Positions 42,911-50,950 of a stretch of DNA of 64,000 nucleotides are shown piece by piece; positions within the stretch are counted from its first letter, which is position 1, and every line of letters starts with the position of its first letter. The stretch is from Streptomyces abikoensis (GTDB lineage Bacteria; Actinomycetota; Actinomycetes; Streptomycetales; Streptomycetaceae), in contig NZ_BMRT01000002.1 in the NCBI RefSeq assembly GCF_014648775.1, positions 186,001 to 250,000 of the forward strand, read 5' to 3'. Both the position numbers and the translations under genes were made by a program. The notes below the pieces were generated by a model, which did not search any database, was not told where the DNA came from, and saw nothing but the letters and a program-made list of their open reading frames with translations.

Positions 42911-44254
42911 GTGACCCCTGAAGTGACCCCCGAACCGCTCACGCCGCTCGACCTCGCCTTCTGGAACATCGAGTCCGCCGGTCATCCCCTGCACATGGGC
43001 GGGCTCTTCGTCTTCGACGCCGACACCCCGGACGCCGCCGAGCGTGCCGCCGGGCTGCTCGCGGACCGCGCCGCCCGGATCCCGGGGCTGAACACCCGCA
43101 TCCGTCCCGTCCTGCTCCCCGTCGGGGCCGCCGCCCGGCATGTCGCCCCCGGCTACGACCCGTCGGACCACGTCCATCTCACCGCGCCCGTGCGGGACTT
43201 CTTCGCGGCCGCCGGGGCGCTGATGCAGCGGCCCCTGGAGCGGGGGCGGCCGCCGTGGGCCGCGCACGTGCTGCCCGGTGCGGACGGCACGTCCTTCGCC
43301 GTGCTGTTCACGTTCCACCACGCCCACGCGGACGGCATGCGCGCGGCGTCGTACGCCCTGTCGCTCCTGGATCCCGCCGCCGACGGGGCGCCCGTTCCGG
43401 CCGGCGTGCCGCGGAAGCCGAAGCAGGCGGCCGGGCCGCGTCTGCCCGGGCCGCGCGAGCTGCCCGGTCTCGTGCGCGGTGTCGTCACCGACGCCGGGCG
43501 CGCCCTGTCCATCGGCTCCGCCATGGCCCGCGCCGCGCTGGACGTGCGCTCCTCGCCCGCTCTCGTCTCCCGCGCCACCGGCGCTCGCCGCGCCGACGGC
43601 GCGATCGTCGATCTGCGCGATGTGAACCGCGTCCGCGAGGCCACGGGCGGCACCGTCAACGACGTCCTCCTCGCCGTGGTCGCGGGCGGCCTGCGGCGCT
43701 GGCTCGACAAGCGCGGCGACGGCAGCGACGGCGTACGTCCCCGCGCCCTCGTCCCCGTCTCGCTGCGCGACCCGGGCGACCCCAGCGCCTCGGGCAACCG
43801 GCTCTCCGGCTATCTGGTCCGGCTCCCCGTCGCCGAGGCCGAGCCGCTCGCCCGCCTGGGCGCGGTACGCCGGGCCATGGAGACCAACAAGCAGGCGGGC
43901 CCCGCCAGCGGGCCGGGCGCCGCCGCGCTGCTCGCCGAGGTCATCCCGCCCCTCGGCCACCGCTTCGGCGGCGGCCTGATCGCCCGCTCGGGCCGCCTCT
44001 TCTACGACCTGCTGGTCTCCAGCGTCCCGTTGCGCGGCGCCCAGGGCCTCACGCTCGCGCGCAGCCGCGTCCGCGAGGCCCATCCGCTCGCCCCTCTGGC
44101 GCCCGGGCAGTCCCTCGCCGTGGGCATCACCACCTACGAGGACCGTGTCTGCTACGGCCTGATCGCCGACGCCGTCGCCGTGCCCGACCTGGACCTGCTC
44201 GCCCGGTCGATCACGGAGGAGGCCGCCGAGCTGGTCGCCGTCTGCGGCGGCTGA
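42911..44254 (+). CDS. wax ester synthase/diacylglycerol acyltransferase family protein
   Basis: A 447-residue WS/DGAT enzyme. The catalytic motif HHAHADG (HHxxxDG) is near residue 140, and the later PLFYDLLVSSVPLRG and GTVNDVLLAVVAGGLRRWL correspond to conserved NDVxLA and C-terminal elements of the family. Such proteins join fatty acyl-CoA to diacylglycerol or alcohols and make storage lipids in actinomycetes. GTG 42911 follows GGAG; upstream in-frame starts give unlikely proline-rich extensions. A strong hairpin terminator follows. Confidence 0.9.
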   Translation: MTPEVTPEPLTPLDLAFWNIESAGHPLHMGGLFVFDADTPDAAERAAGLLADRAARIPGLNTRIRPVLLPVGAAARHVAPGYDPSDHVHLTAPVRDFFAAAGALMQRPLERGRPPWAAHVLPGADGTSFAVLFTFHHAHADGMRAASYALSLLDPAADGAPVPAGVPRKPKQAAGPRLPGPRELPGLVRGVVTDAGRALSIGSAMARAALDVRSSPALVSRATGARRADGAIVDLRDVNRVREATGGTVNDVLLAVVAGGLRRWLDKRGDGSDGVRPRALVPVSLRDPGDPSASGNRLSGYLVRLPVAEAEPLARLGAVRRAMETNKQAGPASGPGAAALLAEVIPPLGHRFGGGLIARSGRLFYDLLVSSVPLRGAQGLTLARSRVREAHPLAPLAPGQSLAVGITTYEDRVCYGLIADAVAVPDLDLLARSITEEAAELVAVCGG

Positions 44255-44267
44255 ACCGCATGGAAAA

Positions 44268-44304
44268 GGCCGCTGCCCCCGTCGAGGAGACGGGGGCAGC
44301 GGCC
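44268..44304. terminator. 16-bp stem terminator between convergent genes
   Basis: GGCCGCTGCCCCCGTC pairs with GACGGGGGCAGCGGCC around the loop GAGGA, flanked by AA and TT, between the acyltransferase and the membrane protein genes. Confidence 0.85.
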
Positions 44305-44325
44305 CTTCGTGTGGAGAAACGCCGG

Positions 44326-44961
44326 TCAGTGGTGGCTGGTGGTGTTCATGAAGCCGATGACCACCGCGCCCCACCAGCAGATCTGGGAGATCATCGCCGT
44401 GGCCCCGCCCCAGGCCAGCAGGCGCGGCGACGGCTCGCCGGCCGGCTGCCGGGCCATGTGCTTGTTGAGCAGGCCCGCCTGGAGACCGTTGAGGCTCAGG
44501 ACGAGGACGAACGCCAGCTTGATCGCGGTGGGCGTGGCCGAGGGGTTGGGGTGGAGGAAGACCCCGCTCGTGACGAGCCCGGCGAGACCGGCCCAGATGG
44601 GCAGGTGGAGCTTGCTCGCGCTGCCGAGGGCCTCGCGCAGGGTGGTACGGCCGGTGATCCACAGCAGGCCGTAGTAGTCGGCGACGAGCACGGCGCCGAA
44701 GCCGAGGACGAGGCTGGCGAGGTGCACGAAGAGCGCGACCGTGTGGAGGGACGCGTCCGCCTGGAGGTGGATCGAGACCCACACGCTGGCGGCCCAGCCC
44801 GCGCACAGGGCGACGGCGGCACCGGCGAGCGTCCACCAGGTGTCGTAGAGGCCCAGCGGACGGGCGTGACGGGCGCCGCCGGTGCGGGGTGCCGCCATCG
44901 CGACGGGCGGGCGGGACGGTCGGATGACGGACAGAGGCGGCTGTGACGACAGAGCGGACAC
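44326..44961 (-). CDS. hypothetical membrane protein, four to five segments
   Basis: A 211-residue integral membrane protein. A 40-residue basic, proline-rich N-terminus is followed by segments around TWWTLAGAAVALCAGWAASV, TVALFVHLASLVLGFGAVLV, WAGLAGLVTSGVF, LAFVLVLSLNGLQAGLL and WGGATAMISQICWWGAVVIG. Charged histidines (FVHLASLV, MARQ, NTTSHH) lie at the segment ends. The pattern resembles small heme or metal-handling membrane proteins, but no family can be named. GTG 44961 follows GGGAG. It is convergent with the WS/DGAT gene. Confidence 0.75.
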   Translation of the reverse strand: MSALSSQPPLSVIRPSRPPVAMAAPRTGGARHARPLGLYDTWWTLAGAAVALCAGWAASVWVSIHLQADASLHTVALFVHLASLVLGFGAVLVADYYGLLWITGRTTLREALGSASKLHLPIWAGLAGLVTSGVFLHPNPSATPTAIKLAFVLVLSLNGLQAGLLNKHMARQPAGEPSPRLLAWGGATAMISQICWWGAVVIGFMNTTSHH

Positions 44962-45086
44962 GTGAATCTCCCAACGCGGACCCTTGGCGATGGGCAGAGC
45001 TCACCCGTCGCCGATCCTGGGCCGTACTGTGACCGGCCCGAGGCCGGTACCGAATGAGTCGCGTCCTCGACTGTGAGGACCGACAC

Positions 45087-45200
45087 CAGTGCCAGAGGTC
45101 TCCCCGGCAGTGCCAGAGGTCTCCCGGCCAGGTCTTCGGCCTCGGCGCGGCCGGTCGATCCGGCACGGCGCTCCACGCGGCCGGTCGATCCGGCACGGCG
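45087..45200. repeat. two pairs of direct repeats in an intergenic region
   Basis: CAGTGCCAGAGGTCTCCC occurs at 45087 and 45108, and CGCGGCCGGTCGATCCGGCA (plus CGGCG) at 45146 and 45176. The region 44962-45335 has no gene; the repeats look like recent local duplications or paired regulator sites between the divergent membrane protein and photolyase genes. Confidence 0.7.
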
Positions 45201-45335
45201 TGTCCACACCAGAACATCCCTTCGAGGAAATCGCAAGCCCGGACGTCACAGTCAATGCCGTCGTTTCGGTCCCTCCTGGCCTAGCCTGAGCCCGCAGGAC
45301 ACGGCCTGGGCCACCGGAACGAGGCGGGTGGGGGC

Positions 45336-46709
45336 ATGCGCGTCACTGTCGTCCTTTTCACAGCCGATCTGCGGCTGCGCGACAACCCCGTACTGGGTGC
45401 GGCGCTGCGCGCGGCCGAGCGCGTGGTGCCCCTGTTCGTGATCGACTCCGGGATCGCCCGTGCGGGCTTCGTCACACCGGCGCGCGCGGCCTTCCTCGCG
45501 GACTGCCTCGCCGATCTCGACGAGGGGCTGCGGGCGCGGGGCGGCCGGCTGGTCGTCCGGGCCGGGGACGTGGTGGGCGAGACGTGCCGTGTGGCCGCCG
45601 AGACGGGTGCGACGGAGGTGCACCTCGCGAGCGGGGCGAGCGGCTACGCCCAGCGGCGGGAGGAGCGGCTGCGCTCGGCGCTGGCGGCGGACGGCCGGGC
45701 GCTGCGGGTGCACGACGCGGTGACGACGGCCGTGGCGCCGGGGGTGCTCGTGCCCTCGGGAAAGGATCATTACGCGGTGTTCACCCCGTACCACCGCCGC
45801 TGGTCGGCCGAGCGGCTGCGGCCCGTCTCCCCCGCGCCCCGGCGCGTCGAGCTGCCCCGGGTGCGCTCGCTCCCGCTCCCCGGGCCCGGGGACCTGGCCC
45901 GGGGGCCCGCCCCGGCGGGGCTGCCGAAGGGCGGCGAGAGCGAGGGCCGTCGCAGGCTCGCGGCCTGGCTGCGCTCGGGCCTCTCGGGCTACGCGGTGGC
46001 GCACGACGATCTGGCGGCGGACGCCACGTCCCGGCTCTCCCCTTATCTGCGCTTCGGCTGTCTGTCACCGGTCGAAGTGATCTCCCGGGCCCGACGGGCC
46101 GCCCAGGCGGGGGCGGGCGCGGAGGCGTTCGTCCGCCAGCTGGCGTGGCGCGACTTCCATCACCAGGTCCTGGCCGCCGTCCCCGAGGCGGCCCACCGCG
46201 ACTACCGCCCCCGGCACGACCGCTGGCGCACGGACCCCGACGAGCTCGCCGCGTGGCGGGCGGGCATGACGGGCTACCCGGTCGTGGACGCGGCCATGCG
46301 CCAGCTCGCCCACGAGGGGTGGATGCACAATCGCGCCCGGATGCTGGTGGCCTCCTTCCTCACCAAGACGCTGTACCACGACTGGCGCGAGGGCGCCGGG
46401 CACTTCGAGGGCCTCCTCGTCGACGCGGACGTGGCGGACAACCGGCTGAACTGGCAGTGGGTGGCGGGCACGGGCAACGACACCCGCCCCCACCGCGTCC
46501 TCAACCCCCTCGTGCAGGCCAGGCGCTTCGATCCCCGGGGCGAGTACGTGCGCCACTGGGTCCCGGAGCTGGCCGCGCTGCCGGGGGCCGCCGTCCACAC
46601 CCCGTGGCGGCTCGACGGCCCCGAGCGGGCGGCGCTGCGCTACCCCGCCCCGATCGTCGGTCTCACCGAGGGCCTGGCCCGCTTCCGGCGGGCGAGGGAG
46701 CTGGACTGA
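45336..46709 (+). CDS. phrB: deoxyribodipyrimidine photolyase
   Basis: A 457-residue photolyase/cryptochrome that repairs UV-made cyclobutane pyrimidine dimers with blue light. The N-terminal alpha/beta domain starts VVLFTADLRLRDNPVL and should bind an antenna. The FAD-binding helical domain has SRLSPYLRFGCLSP, QLAWRDFHHQVLA, GYPVVDAAMRQLAHEGWMHN and the C-terminal NPLVQARRFDPRGEYVRHWV, all typical for class I CPD enzymes. The ATG at 45336 is preceded by a GGGGG-rich stretch. It stands alone, convergent with an exported flavoprotein gene. Confidence 0.95.
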   Translation: MRVTVVLFTADLRLRDNPVLGAALRAAERVVPLFVIDSGIARAGFVTPARAAFLADCLADLDEGLRARGGRLVVRAGDVVGETCRVAAETGATEVHLASGASGYAQRREERLRSALAADGRALRVHDAVTTAVAPGVLVPSGKDHYAVFTPYHRRWSAERLRPVSPAPRRVELPRVRSLPLPGPGDLARGPAPAGLPKGGESEGRRRLAAWLRSGLSGYAVAHDDLAADATSRLSPYLRFGCLSPVEVISRARRAAQAGAGAEAFVRQLAWRDFHHQVLAAVPEAAHRDYRPRHDRWRTDPDELAAWRAGMTGYPVVDAAMRQLAHEGWMHNRARMLVASFLTKTLYHDWREGAGHFEGLLVDADVADNRLNWQWVAGTGNDTRPHRVLNPLVQARRFDPRGEYVRHWVPELAALPGAAVHTPWRLDGPERAALRYPAPIVGLTEGLARFRRARELD

Positions 46710-46728
46710 CCGGCGCCGGGCCCGTCGG

Positions 46729-48534
46729 TTAGCGCACGTCGAAGACGTTCGGCCGGCCCGCCCGGTAGCGGGCCTCGTCCTGGCGCTGGAAGGGCTCCAG
46801 CTCGGGCGGCCGGTACAGGGTCCAGACGCGGCAGCGCGGGGCCGGGGAGCCGTCCGCGTCGAGCAGGGCGTTGACCGCGCGGCGGGCGGACTCGTTGGCG
46901 CCCTCCATGGTCGCGAGGTCCATGTCGGTGGCGACGTAATCGCCCGCGAGGAACAAGTTGGGTACGGCGGTGCGGCTCGGGGGACGGTCGTACCAGGTGC
47001 CCGTGGGGTGGACGAGGAGCTGTTCGCGGTTGGCCGGGGACGGGCCGCCCAGCCCCGTGACCGCCGGGTCCATGAACCAGGAGTGGACGTCGTCGTCGGA
47101 CAGCACGCGCCGCCCCGTGTCGTTCAGCCCGGCCTTCAGCTGGGCCCACACCTCGCGGATCACCTCCTGCTTGGTGCACTCGATCGCGGGTTTGCCGTAG
47201 AGGATGCCGGGCGCGTCCCATTGCGAGACGCACACGGACAGGCAGTCGGCCACCTGGCCGTCGCCGTAGTCCGCGCGGAAGTCACGGCCGGGCCAGAACT
47301 GCGCCTGGCTGATGGTGGTGAGCGCCCACGGGGAGTCCACGTGGTCGACGTGCCCGTGGACGACGGGGGTGCGGGTGCGGAGGTAGAACTGCACGCCGAC
47401 CATCCAGTCGGTGCGCAGCCGGTCGCAGCGGGCCAGCCGGGGGTCGGCGGCCCGCAGGGCGCTCCCCCAGGTGGCGCGGGCGTGCTCGACGGGCATCGCG
47501 CTGACGTAGTGGTCGGCGCTCACGGCCCGGGGTACGCCGATCCCCCGGGAGCGCAGCCGGACGTGGCTGACGCGGCCGTCGCGGCACACCACCTCCTCGA
47601 CCTCGGCGCCGAGTGCGAACCGGACTCCGAGGCGGCGCAGGTGGGCGGCCCAGGGGTTGATCCACGCCTCGTTGGTCGGGGCGTTGAGCACCCGGTCCGG
47701 CTCCCCGTCGTTCCCCCGGCCGAGCCCGTTGTAGAGGAAGGCCTGGAAGACCCGGGCGACGGTCCGGGTGCTGGCGATCTCGGCCTTGGTGGCGATGACG
47801 TTCCGGGTGACGCCGGTGCCGAGGAGCCGCTGGTAGTCCTGGGACATCCGGGCCGCGTCGATGAAGTCCCACCAGGGCACCCGCTCCCACTGCCCGTAGC
47901 GGCGCAGGTCGCAGCTGGTGAGGTGGACGAGCACGCGGTGGGCGAAGTGGAGGACCTCGCCGGGCGGCAGGCGCAGGGCCGTGTCCAGGGCGCCCGCGAG
48001 GGTGCCGGGCAGGGCGTCGGGGAGCAGTGCGGCGAGGCCGGGCGGGGCGAGGAGGGTGTGGAAGGGGATGCGGAGGCCGGGGCGGCCGCCGGTGCGGGCG
48101 AAGAGTTCCTCGGTGGCGTTCACCAGGTTGTCGTGGACGCTGTGCCTGCCGTCCGGCAGCGGGATCCTGCGCAGGGTGTCGGGGAGGTTGCGGTAGAAGC
48201 CGGGGAAGAAGCGGAAGCCGTGCTCTCCCGGGAGCGGGCGCCGGCCGTCCCGGGCCGTGCCGGGGACGTCCATGCTGCGGGCCTTGCCGCCGAGCGCGGT
48301 GTTGCGTTCGTACACGGTGACCCGGTAGCCGCGTTCGGCGAGCTCCTGCGCGGCGCTGAGCCCGGCGACGCCGCCGCCGAGCACCGCGACGTCGCGGCCC
48401 GTTCCGCCGTGGCGGGCGGCGGCCCCGGCCCGCCCGGCGGACGCCAGGGCGGCCGCGCCGCCGGCGCCGCCCGCCGTCGCCAGGAATTCCCGCCGAGTGC
48501 GCTCGTCACGCCCGTTCCCCTGCCGTCTGCCCAT
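46729..48534 (-). CDS. Tat-exported FAD-dependent oxidoreductase (phytoene desaturase/amine oxidase fold)
   Basis: A 601-residue flavoprotein. The N-terminus TRREFLATAGGAGGAAALASA is a twin-arginine signal, so the folded FAD protein should be exported. The dinucleotide motif DVAVLGGGVAGLSAAQELAE follows, and the C-terminal FAD motif is LFLAGDYVATDMDLATMEGA. The rest resembles the squalene/phytoene-desaturase and hydroxysqualene-dehydroxylase group. The substrate is unknown. ATG 48534 is chosen because the Tat motif follows it closely. No carotenoid genes lie nearby. Confidence 0.88.
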   Translation of the reverse strand: MGRRQGNGRDERTRREFLATAGGAGGAAALASAGRAGAAARHGGTGRDVAVLGGGVAGLSAAQELAERGYRVTVYERNTALGGKARSMDVPGTARDGRRPLPGEHGFRFFPGFYRNLPDTLRRIPLPDGRHSVHDNLVNATEELFARTGGRPGLRIPFHTLLAPPGLAALLPDALPGTLAGALDTALRLPPGEVLHFAHRVLVHLTSCDLRRYGQWERVPWWDFIDAARMSQDYQRLLGTGVTRNVIATKAEIASTRTVARVFQAFLYNGLGRGNDGEPDRVLNAPTNEAWINPWAAHLRRLGVRFALGAEVEEVVCRDGRVSHVRLRSRGIGVPRAVSADHYVSAMPVEHARATWGSALRAADPRLARCDRLRTDWMVGVQFYLRTRTPVVHGHVDHVDSPWALTTISQAQFWPGRDFRADYGDGQVADCLSVCVSQWDAPGILYGKPAIECTKQEVIREVWAQLKAGLNDTGRRVLSDDDVHSWFMDPAVTGLGGPSPANREQLLVHPTGTWYDRPPSRTAVPNLFLAGDYVATDMDLATMEGANESARRAVNALLDADGSPAPRCRVWTLYRPPELEPFQRQDEARYRAGRPNVFDVR

Positions 48535-48687
48535 GACCGGGCCAACGACCGCACGGCGTCCGGGGCACCGGGCGGGCAGGGGGCGGACAGGGGGCGCGCT
48601 CCCCCGCGCGAAGGAGCGAAGGGGGATGCGCGGGATCAGACGGACAAACACACGAACAGGCCAGCACGAACAGGCCAGCACGAACAG

Positions 48688-49230
48688 TCAGACGGACAAG
48701 CGGAAGTGCAAGCTTCCGAAAGCCACTTGGTCCCCCGGGTGGACGCGTACGGTGCCGGCTATGCGCTGCCCGTTGACGTAGGTGCCGTTGCGCGAGCCCA
48801 GGTCGGACAGGCGCCAGTGATTGTCCACATAGCGCAGCTCGGCGTGGCGGCGGGAGACCGTGTCGTCGTCGAAGCGCAGGCCGGACAGGGGCGAGCGGCC
48901 GATGGTCAGCGTCGCCCCGCCCGGCTCGGGCAGCCTGAGCCCGGGCAGCCGTGCTCCGCGCCAGGCGCCGCGCAGCAGGCCCGTCAGCCCCGCCAGGCGG
49001 GTGACCGTGCGGACGAGGAAGTCCGAGAAGCGGCCGTGGGTGCGCAGGTCGGCCATGGCGAGGTCGATCTCGGCGCGGTGGCGGGCGGTCAGGACGATGT
49101 TCATCCGGCGCATGAACGTGTCGTGCGAGAGCCTGCCGTCTCCGGCGCCGTCCCGGAGGACGACCAGGGCCTGGTTCCGTTCGGCCTCGGAGGGCCGGGT
49201 GAGGCGCGTACGGAAGTCAGGTGAGGTCAT
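48688..49230 (-). CDS. DUF1707 and FHA domain protein
   Basis: A 180-residue protein. Residues about 10-60 are a DUF1707 segment (RPSEAERNQALVVLRDGAGD then LSHDTFMRRMNIVLTARHRA), a short N-terminal module of unknown role. After a basic linker comes an FHA domain with LTIGRSPLSGLRFDD, VSRRHAELRY and DLGSRNGTYVNGQRI, which binds phosphothreonine. It is therefore a candidate substrate or adaptor of a Ser/Thr kinase. The start is ATG 49230. The next gene on this strand (49327-50031) ends 97 bp away. Confidence 0.92.
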   Translation of the reverse strand: MTSPDFRTRLTRPSEAERNQALVVLRDGAGDGRLSHDTFMRRMNIVLTARHRAEIDLAMADLRTHGRFSDFLVRTVTRLAGLTGLLRGAWRGARLPGLRLPEPGGATLTIGRSPLSGLRFDDDTVSRRHAELRYVDNHWRLSDLGSRNGTYVNGQRIAGTVRVHPGDQVAFGSLHFRLSV

Positions 49231-49326
49231 AAGGGTGATTCTCGGTCCGGCAGGCGCTCCCTGTCCATATCTCACGCCCCCGGGAGGCGACCGGCGCCCC
49301 ACCGGCCCCTCCGGGGTGCTCATCGC

Positions 49327-50031
49327 TCAGGCCGTGGCCGTGAGTTCCCCGATCCGCTCGGGGAAGTCGGGCTGGGGCAGGGGCAGATCGACCTCCTCGA
49401 CGAAGCCGAGGGCGTCGGGGACGTAGGCGATGACGGCGCTGGCGGCGGGCGAGAAGCGCTCCCCGTCGCGGAGGCTGTCGAGCATCTGGAGGGCGGCGTT
49501 GAGATCGCCCCGGTCGATGTCCTCCGGGGTCTGCGGGATGAGCGCCTCCAGCCCGGCCTGCCGGCGCCACAGCTCCGCCTCCCTGCGTTCGCCGAAGGCC
49601 ATGTGGTGGAGGTAGAGGCAGCAGGCGGCGCCGGCGGCGTCCGCGCCGGCGGCGAACTGCCACCAGAACCGGGCGCTGTCCTCCCGGTCGGCGAGCTGGA
49701 GCACACAGCCGAGGACCAGGGCGCCGTCGGGCTCCAGCATCCGGTGGGCCAGGAACGCCCCGAGCTTGTGGAGGTCCTGGGCGACGACCGTCTCGCACAG
49801 GCTCCGCAGCCGCCGCCGGAAGGCCCGGTGCGGCAGCGAGTTGCGCTCGGCGGACCGTACGGCGGCCGCGCGGGCGGGCTCCATCTGGTCGTCGAAGTAC
49901 AGCGCTCCGTGCCACATCCGCTCGGCCAGGCGGGCCCGCAGCCGGGCCTCGGCCTGGTCGGTGTCGGCGATCGTGTAGGGCCGGGGTTCGAGGCGGGCTT
50001 TGGCCAGGGCGTGGTCGAGGGACCCGATCAC
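49327..50031 (-). CDS. hypothetical protein coupled to an ECF sigma factor
   Basis: A 234-residue, all-helical soluble protein (LHKLGAFLAHRMLEPDGALV, then FWWQFAAGADAAGAACCLYL, LHHMAFGERREAELW) whose repeats of about 35 residues recall TPR or similar scaffolds. GTG 50031 overlaps the sigma factor stop (GTGA), so the two proteins are made together. Anti-sigma factors are usually membrane-bound or carry a zinc motif; neither is seen, so a regulatory partner or target of the sigma factor is only a possibility. Confidence 0.75.
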   Translation of the reverse strand: MIGSLDHALAKARLEPRPYTIADTDQAEARLRARLAERMWHGALYFDDQMEPARAAAVRSAERNSLPHRAFRRRLRSLCETVVAQDLHKLGAFLAHRMLEPDGALVLGCVLQLADREDSARFWWQFAAGADAAGAACCLYLHHMAFGERREAELWRRQAGLEALIPQTPEDIDRGDLNAALQMLDSLRDGERFSPAASAVIAYVPDALGFVEEVDLPLPQPDFPERIGELTATA

Positions 50032-50546
50032 CGGTGCTCCTCTTCTCTCTCCAGTCCGAGGGCGTCGTGGAGACGGTGTCTCGCGAAACGGGCGGTGGAC
50101 CGTACCCCGCCCTGGGTGATGCCCATGATGTCGGCGGTCTCGCGGATGCTGTAACCGAGGCAGTAGTGCAGGACGATGACGTCGTGCTGGCGCTCGGGCA
50201 GGGCGCAGATGGCCTTGTAGACCGACAGGCTCTCCTCGAGCTCGCCGATCGGGTCGACGGCGTGCCGCAGCGCGGACGTCTCGAAGGCGGCGGTGTCGAT
50301 GACGGTGGGGCGCCGGCCCCGGGCGCGGGCGCAGTCGATCGTGCGGTGCCGGACGACGGACCAGGCGTAGGCGTTCGGCGACTCGGTCCTCAGAACCTCG
50401 CTCCAGGTGAAGCAGAGATCCTCGAAGGCCTGGTCGACGGCTTCCTCGGCGTCGTGGCGATTGCCGAGGTAGAGCTCGGCCCACTGCATGTAGCGGGGGC
50501 GGTAGAGCTGGTGGAACGCACGATAATCGGCAGGCAGTTCGGTCAT
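50028..50546 (-). CDS. ECF-type RNA polymerase sigma factor
   Basis: A 172-residue sigma-70 family factor. Region 2 reads YLGNRHDAEEAVDQAFEDLC and FTWSEVLR (promoter -10 side), region 4 PERQHDVIVLHYCLGYSIRE followed by the helix-turn-helix TADIMGITQGGVRSTARFARH. There is no region 1 or 3. ATG 50546 is the first good start. The coupled helical protein downstream may be its partner. Targets are unknown; two inverted repeats near 50790 lie upstream. Confidence 0.9.
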   Translation of the reverse strand: MTELPADYRAFHQLYRPRYMQWAELYLGNRHDAEEAVDQAFEDLCFTWSEVLRTESPNAYAWSVVRHRTIDCARARGRRPTVIDTAAFETSALRHAVDPIGELEESLSVYKAICALPERQHDVIVLHYCLGYSIRETADIMGITQGGVRSTARFARHRLHDALGLEREEEHR

Positions 50547-50785
50547 GGGAAACGTACCCGCATGGCGGGAGAGCGTCACCGTTTCCCTCCCCGCCGCCGG
50601 CCCGTCGCCCCGTCGCCTGCATCGTGTGGGATCACGGAAGTACTGGTCCCTCCGGTTGTGGATGGTCATGAGCCGGGCGGGGCCTGTCCACGCCCCGGTG
50701 TCACCGCGCCCGGGAGGGGACGCCTTCGCTCCACCCCCTCCGCAAGTAATGGCGTTCGGGGCGGCGCGTTTGTGCATCGAGCGAT

Positions 50786-50813
50786 CGTAAAGTCTTACGG
50801 AAGGCTACCTTCC
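50786..50813. promoter_or_regulatory. two adjoining inverted repeats
   Basis: CGTAA-AGTC-TTACG (50786-50799) abuts GGAAGG-CTA-CCTTCC (50799-50813). They lie in the 400-bp gap between the divergent sigma factor and protease genes, which otherwise shows no gene. Confidence 0.45.
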
Positions 50814-50950
50814 GGTTGCCCTCCGCCACCCGGCGCGGCGGCCCTTGATCACTCGACGCGCCTGGCCGAAAGCGGACGGGCACCGTCGCCCGCCCTCCAC
50901 CGGCTCTGCCACAGTCGGCCCGTCAGCAGTTGACGATCAAGGAGAGTGCC

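Noticed and set aside
47008..49224. Plus-strand frame of 738 codons
   Set aside because: It lies wholly antisense to the Tat flavoprotein and FHA genes; composition is typical for reverse frames in high-GC DNA.
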